A stretch of DNA of 9,757 nucleotides. It comes from Clostridiales bacterium. Its GTDB lineage: Bacteria > Bacillota > Clostridia > Lachnospirales > WRAX01. A program made the translations under genes and the position numbers. Positions 6,650-9,757 of this stretch are shown in pieces. Positions within the stretch are counted from its first letter, which is position 1. Each line of letters starts with the position of its first letter. Below the pieces are notes generated by a model. That model saw only the letters and a program-made list of their open reading frames with translations. It searched no databases and had not been told where the DNA came from. The DNA is taken from NCBI GenBank assembly GCA_031277155.1, contig JAITMW010000072.1, positions 1-9,757 on the forward strand, in the 5' to 3' direction.

Positions 6650-8223
6650 TGGAAAACGGACAGCCACAGGACAGCGTAAAAAACGGCGTTAAAATCATTT
6701 CTGTGATGATGGTTTTGGTCCTTGTCGCAAAATTCAGCGGCTTTGTACGTGACATTGTGACCTTGCGGATGATGGGCACCACGCCCGAATCTCAGGCATT
6801 TACGCTGGCTTTAACCATTCCCAACAACTTCCTGGATGTCGCCTTTGCGGCGGCCATTTCCGCCAGCTTTATCCCGGTTTTTAACGGCTACATGGAAAAA
6901 AAATCCAGGCAGGAAGCCTTTGATGTGGCCAACAATTTCATAACATTTGTGATAATTTTGTCGCTGGCCGCCAGCCTAATCGGCTTTTTCGCGTCGGATG
7001 CCATTGCCGCAGCCTTTTTGGCGGGCGGCGGCGCCGAGACGGCGGCGCTGGCGGGGCGGCTTTTGCGCATCCTGATTTTCATCGTCTTTACGACGACCAC
7101 AGCCTTTGCGCTGACGGGCGTGTTGCAGTCGCTGGGTGGCTTTTACATGCCGTCCATTATGTCACTGATACCCAATGTTATGATTTTGATATACCTTGCG
7201 TTGTTTTTCGAGCGAATCGGCGTTTTTGGCCTGGCGGCGGCCTTTATAATTGGCAATATTTTGCAGCTGGCGATACTAATACCGCCGCTGCGCAAACGCG
7301 GCTTCCGTTTTCGCCCAAGGCTGGATTTGCGCGATGGCGCCCTGCGCACAATTCTGCGGCTGTCGCCCATGTTTTTGGTTGCCGCGTGGCTTTTCCCCAT
7401 CAACAATCTCATACATTCCTGGGTGATACCCAATCGCTATAATCCCGAGGCATTGGTGGAGCTGCGCGCCGCAAACACGATATATCTGGTGTTGACAGGC
7501 TTTTTTGTGCTGTCCGTGACCAATGTGCTGTTTCCAAAATTATCCAAAGAAGCGGCCAAGGCGTCCATGGGCAAAGATTCCGATTTTTCAACGGTTTTGT
7601 CCGGAGCAATCTCCGCCATAACCTTCTTTTTGATGCCCATGGCTGTCGGCCTTTGGCTTCTGCGAGAACCAATAGCCCGCCTGGCCTTTGTGGGCGGCCA
7701 ATTTACAGAGGCCTCGGCGGCGCAGGTGGCCTATGCGCTGGGCTTTTTGTCCCTGGGGATGCTGGGCTTTGGCCTGACGACCCTGCTAAGCCGCGCCTTC
7801 TTTGCGTCAATGAACGGCAAAATCCCCATGATAGCCAGCACGCTGGCCATTGTGATAAATTTCGCGGCGTCCATGCTGCTTGTGGGCTATCTGGGCATAG
7901 GCGGCGTGGCGCTGGCCCAGGCCGCTTCTGTCACGGCGGCGGGTTTGACGATGCTTGCCGTCATTTCGCGCAAGCATCCCGTGATGACGAAAAGTGTCGT
8001 CGCAAACTTGGTGAAAATAGGGTTTGCGGCCATTTTCATGGCGTTTTTGCTGTATATTGTCATGTGGCTCTTGTCAGGTCTGCCATATATTGTTATAATT
8101 GGAATGATAAGCCTATTGGGCCTGCTGACATACTTCGCAATCGGGATGGCGCTGGACATCAACGAGGCAGAAATCGCCAAAAACATGATTTTGGCACGAT
8201 TTAAGAGGAGACAGGAAAAATGA
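6649..8223 (+). CDS. murJ: MurJ/MviN-family lipid-linked glycan flippase
   Basis: A 524-residue polytopic membrane protein of the MOP superfamily, the usual length for MurJ, with about 14 hydrophobic helices. Early signatures are SGFVRD (30-35), IPNNF (57-61) and SASFIPVF (71-78). Further hallmarks include GVLQSLGGFYMPS and the segment beginning LLSRAFFASMNGKIPM. MurJ moves lipid II across the membrane for peptidoglycan synthesis; relatives can move other undecaprenyl-linked glycans. The neighbouring CsaB-type gene makes a wall-polysaccharide intermediate a real alternative substrate. I chose the ATG at 6649, whose first base is the last base of the preceding stop. A TTG one codon earlier (6646) is better spaced from the AGAGGA at 6633-6638 and cannot be excluded. 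The stop overlaps the next gene's ATG by four bases. Confidence 0.9.
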   Translation: MENGQPQDSVKNGVKIISVMMVLVLVAKFSGFVRDIVTLRMMGTTPESQAFTLALTIPNNFLDVAFAAAISASFIPVFNGYMEKKSRQEAFDVANNFITFVIILSLAASLIGFFASDAIAAAFLAGGGAETAALAGRLLRILIFIVFTTTTAFALTGVLQSLGGFYMPSIMSLIPNVMILIYLALFFERIGVFGLAAAFIIGNILQLAILIPPLRKRGFRFRPRLDLRDGALRTILRLSPMFLVAAWLFPINNLIHSWVIPNRYNPEALVELRAANTIYLVLTGFFVLSVTNVLFPKLSKEAAKASMGKDSDFSTVLSGAISAITFFLMPMAVGLWLLREPIARLAFVGGQFTEASAAQVAYALGFLSLGMLGFGLTTLLSRAFFASMNGKIPMIASTLAIVINFAASMLLVGYLGIGGVALAQAASVTAAGLTMLAVISRKHPVMTKSVVANLVKIGFAAIFMAFLLYIVMWLLSGLPYIVIIGMISLLGLLTYFAIGMALDINEAEIAKNMILARFKRRQEK

Positions 8224-9757
8224 ATTCATATGAGGGCACGAAGGTGCTGATGGCCCTGATGGGCATGGAAATTGGCGGCGCGGAAACCCATGTGCTGGAG
8301 CTTTGCAAGTCCCTAAAGCGGCGCGGGCTGGATATTTATGTGGTTTCCAACGGCGGCGTGTATGAGGAAGAGCTGATACGGCACGGCGTGAAGCATTTCA
8401 AGCTGCCGCTGCATAACAAAAATCCAAAAAATCTCATTTCGTCGTATTATTCCCTCAAAAGGATTATTAAGGAAAATGACATTGGGCTGGTTCATGCCCA
8501 TGCCCGTATTCCGGCTTTTTTGTGCGGCCTTTTGAAAAAGCGCCTGCATTTTCGCTTTGTCACCACGGCCCACGCCCATTTCAGAAATGCCATTGCATAC
8601 AGGCTTTTGACAAATTTTGGAGAGGCCAGCCTGGCCGTGGCCCAGGACATTAAGGACAATTTGGTAAAAAATTACAAGATGTCCGAGGACAATGTCTACC
8701 TGACAATAAATGGCATTGACACCGAAAAATTTTCGGCGGGCAGTATTGATTTTTCGGACATCCTGCGTGAATTTGACATACCGGCCGATTGCAAGAAAAT
8801 CGTGAATATCAGCCGCATGGACCGGGATATGTCCCATGCGGCGCATCGCCTGATTGAGCTTGCGCCGCAGTTGCACGAGAAAAATCCGCACACACGCATA
8901 ATCATCGTGGGCGGCGGGAACGATTTTGAGGCCATCGCCGAAAAGGCTGAAAACATCAACAATGCGCTGGGTGCGCGCCATGTTGTTGTGACGAATACGC
9001 GCACGGACATTCCTAAATTTTTGGCGGCGGCGGACATTTTTGTGGGCGTCAGCCGCTCTGTGCTGGAGGCCATGGCCTGCGCCAAACCCGCTATTTTGGC
9101 GGGCGGGCAGGGATATTTGGGCATCTTCAACGAGGCGGTGTTAAAATCTGCCATGGGCACCAATTTTACATGCCGCGGCCATGAGGAAGTGACCGTGGAA
9201 AATCTTCAGCGGGATTTGTTTAATTTGCTGGACGCGTCACCCGATAAGCTGGAAGAATTGGGCAGTTTTGCCAAAAGAGTAATCGACGAAAACTATTCTC
9301 TTGGCAAAATGACGGATGCGGCCATAACCCTCTATGACAGCGTGCGCAAGCCCAAAAAGGCCATAGATGCCGTAATTTCGGGCTATTATGGTTCCAACAA
9401 TCATGGCGACGACGTGCTTCTCAAAGCAATCACAGACGATTTGCGAGAAATTCATCCAAAAATCAAAATTACGGTTATTTCCAAGCGCCCGAAGGAAACC
9501 AAGCGCATCTATGAGGTCGAATCTGTGCAGCGCTTTAATTTCCCGCGCATCATCGCCACATTGCGCAAGACAAACCTGCTGATTATGGGCGGCGGCAGCC
9601 TTATCCAGGATTTGACATCGACCAAAAGCCTGATATATTACGTGTTTGTGATGAATTTGGCGGCCAGGGCCCGGGCCAAGGTGATGCTGCATGCCAATGG
9701 CATCGGCCCGCTGAAGCTGGCGAAAAATCAGCGCCGTGCCGCTGCGGCGCTGGAGAG
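8220..9757 (+). CDS. csaB: GT-B glycosyltransferase fused to CsaB-type polysaccharide pyruvyl transferase (partial)
   Basis: The ATG at 8220 overlaps the murJ stop as ATGA, with CAGGA just upstream. The frame stays open for 512 codons to the window end. Residues 1-375 form a GT4-like GT-B glycosyltransferase: GGAETHVLEL (19-28), VHAHARIPAF (91-100), INGID (163-167), SRMD (198-201) and VLEAMACAKP (281-290). A short linker leads at about residue 382 into a second domain that begins SGYYGSNNHGDDVLLKAI, the opening motif of polysaccharide pyruvyl transferases. It continues with MGGGSLIQDLTSTKSLIYY (456-474) and HANGIGPL (491-498), typical of CsaB. CsaB adds pyruvate ketals to secondary cell wall polysaccharide, the anchor for SLH-domain proteins. 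The protein acts in the cytoplasm on lipid-linked precursors (inference). The rest of the pyruvyl transferase domain lies beyond the window. The gene symbol refers to that domain. Confidence 0.88.
   Translation, partial: MNSYEGTKVLMALMGMEIGGAETHVLELCKSLKRRGLDIYVVSNGGVYEEELIRHGVKHFKLPLHNKNPKNLISSYYSLKRIIKENDIGLVHAHARIPAFLCGLLKKRLHFRFVTTAHAHFRNAIAYRLLTNFGEASLAVAQDIKDNLVKNYKMSEDNVYLTINGIDTEKFSAGSIDFSDILREFDIPADCKKIVNISRMDRDMSHAAHRLIELAPQLHEKNPHTRIIIVGGGNDFEAIAEKAENINNALGARHVVVTNTRTDIPKFLAAADIFVGVSRSVLEAMACAKPAILAGGQGYLGIFNEAVLKSAMGTNFTCRGHEEVTVENLQRDLFNLLDASPDKLEELGSFAKRVIDENYSLGKMTDAAITLYDSVRKPKKAIDAVISGYYGSNNHGDDVLLKAITDDLREIHPKIKITVISKRPKETKRIYEVESVQRFNFPRIIATLRKTNLLIMGGGSLIQDLTSTKSLIYYVFVMNLAARARAKVMLHANGIGPLKLAKNQRRAAAALE

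Noticed and set aside
8313..9692. Minus-strand open frames (222, 155 and 151 codons) opposite the glycosyltransferase fusion
   Set aside because: They overlap a frame with clear GT-B and CsaB motifs and show no family signature of their own.

Overview
The window comes from an endospore-forming bacterium of the Firmicutes, most likely class Clostridia. The evidence is a spoIIIA operon in canonical gene order on the minus strand, strong Shine-Dalgarno sites of the AGGAGG type, and a moderately GC-rich coding style with many GGC and GCC codons. No rRNA or other marker allows a finer assignment.

Left part (1-2921, minus strand): spoIIIAA, AB, AC, AD and the first 276 codons of spoIIIAE, packed with an overlap or short gaps. 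These genes encode the mother-cell side of the SpoIIIA-SpoIIQ channel (the feeding tube) that joins mother cell and forespore: an ATPase (AA) and membrane components (AB, AC, AD, AE). The remaining genes of the operon (AF-AH) would lie beyond position 1.

Middle (2922-3200): a divergent intergenic region of 279 bases. It holds a 131-base imperfect inverted repeat (2943-3073), a candidate sigma-E promoter reading left into spoIIIAA (3116-3087), and a strong housekeeping-type promoter with an extended -10 reading right (3141-3169). If the sigma-E call is right, the spoIIIA mRNA would start almost flush with the base of the hairpin.

Right part (3201-9757, plus strand): four genes that look like one transcription unit for cell-envelope polysaccharide work. 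They encode a small secreted protein of unknown function, a 966-residue secreted multidomain phosphodiester glycosidase, a MurJ/MviN-family lipid-linked glycan flippase, and a fusion of a GT-B glycosyltransferase with a CsaB-type polysaccharide pyruvyl transferase, cut by the window end. The last three are joined by 1-base and 4-base start/stop overlaps. CsaB enzymes pyruvylate secondary cell wall polysaccharide so that SLH-domain proteins can bind, so the block probably builds, exports and modifies a wall glycan.

Most of the window belongs to known families. The least explained items are the intergenic palindrome, the degenerate C-terminal domain of the glycosidase, and the small secreted protein that heads the operon.
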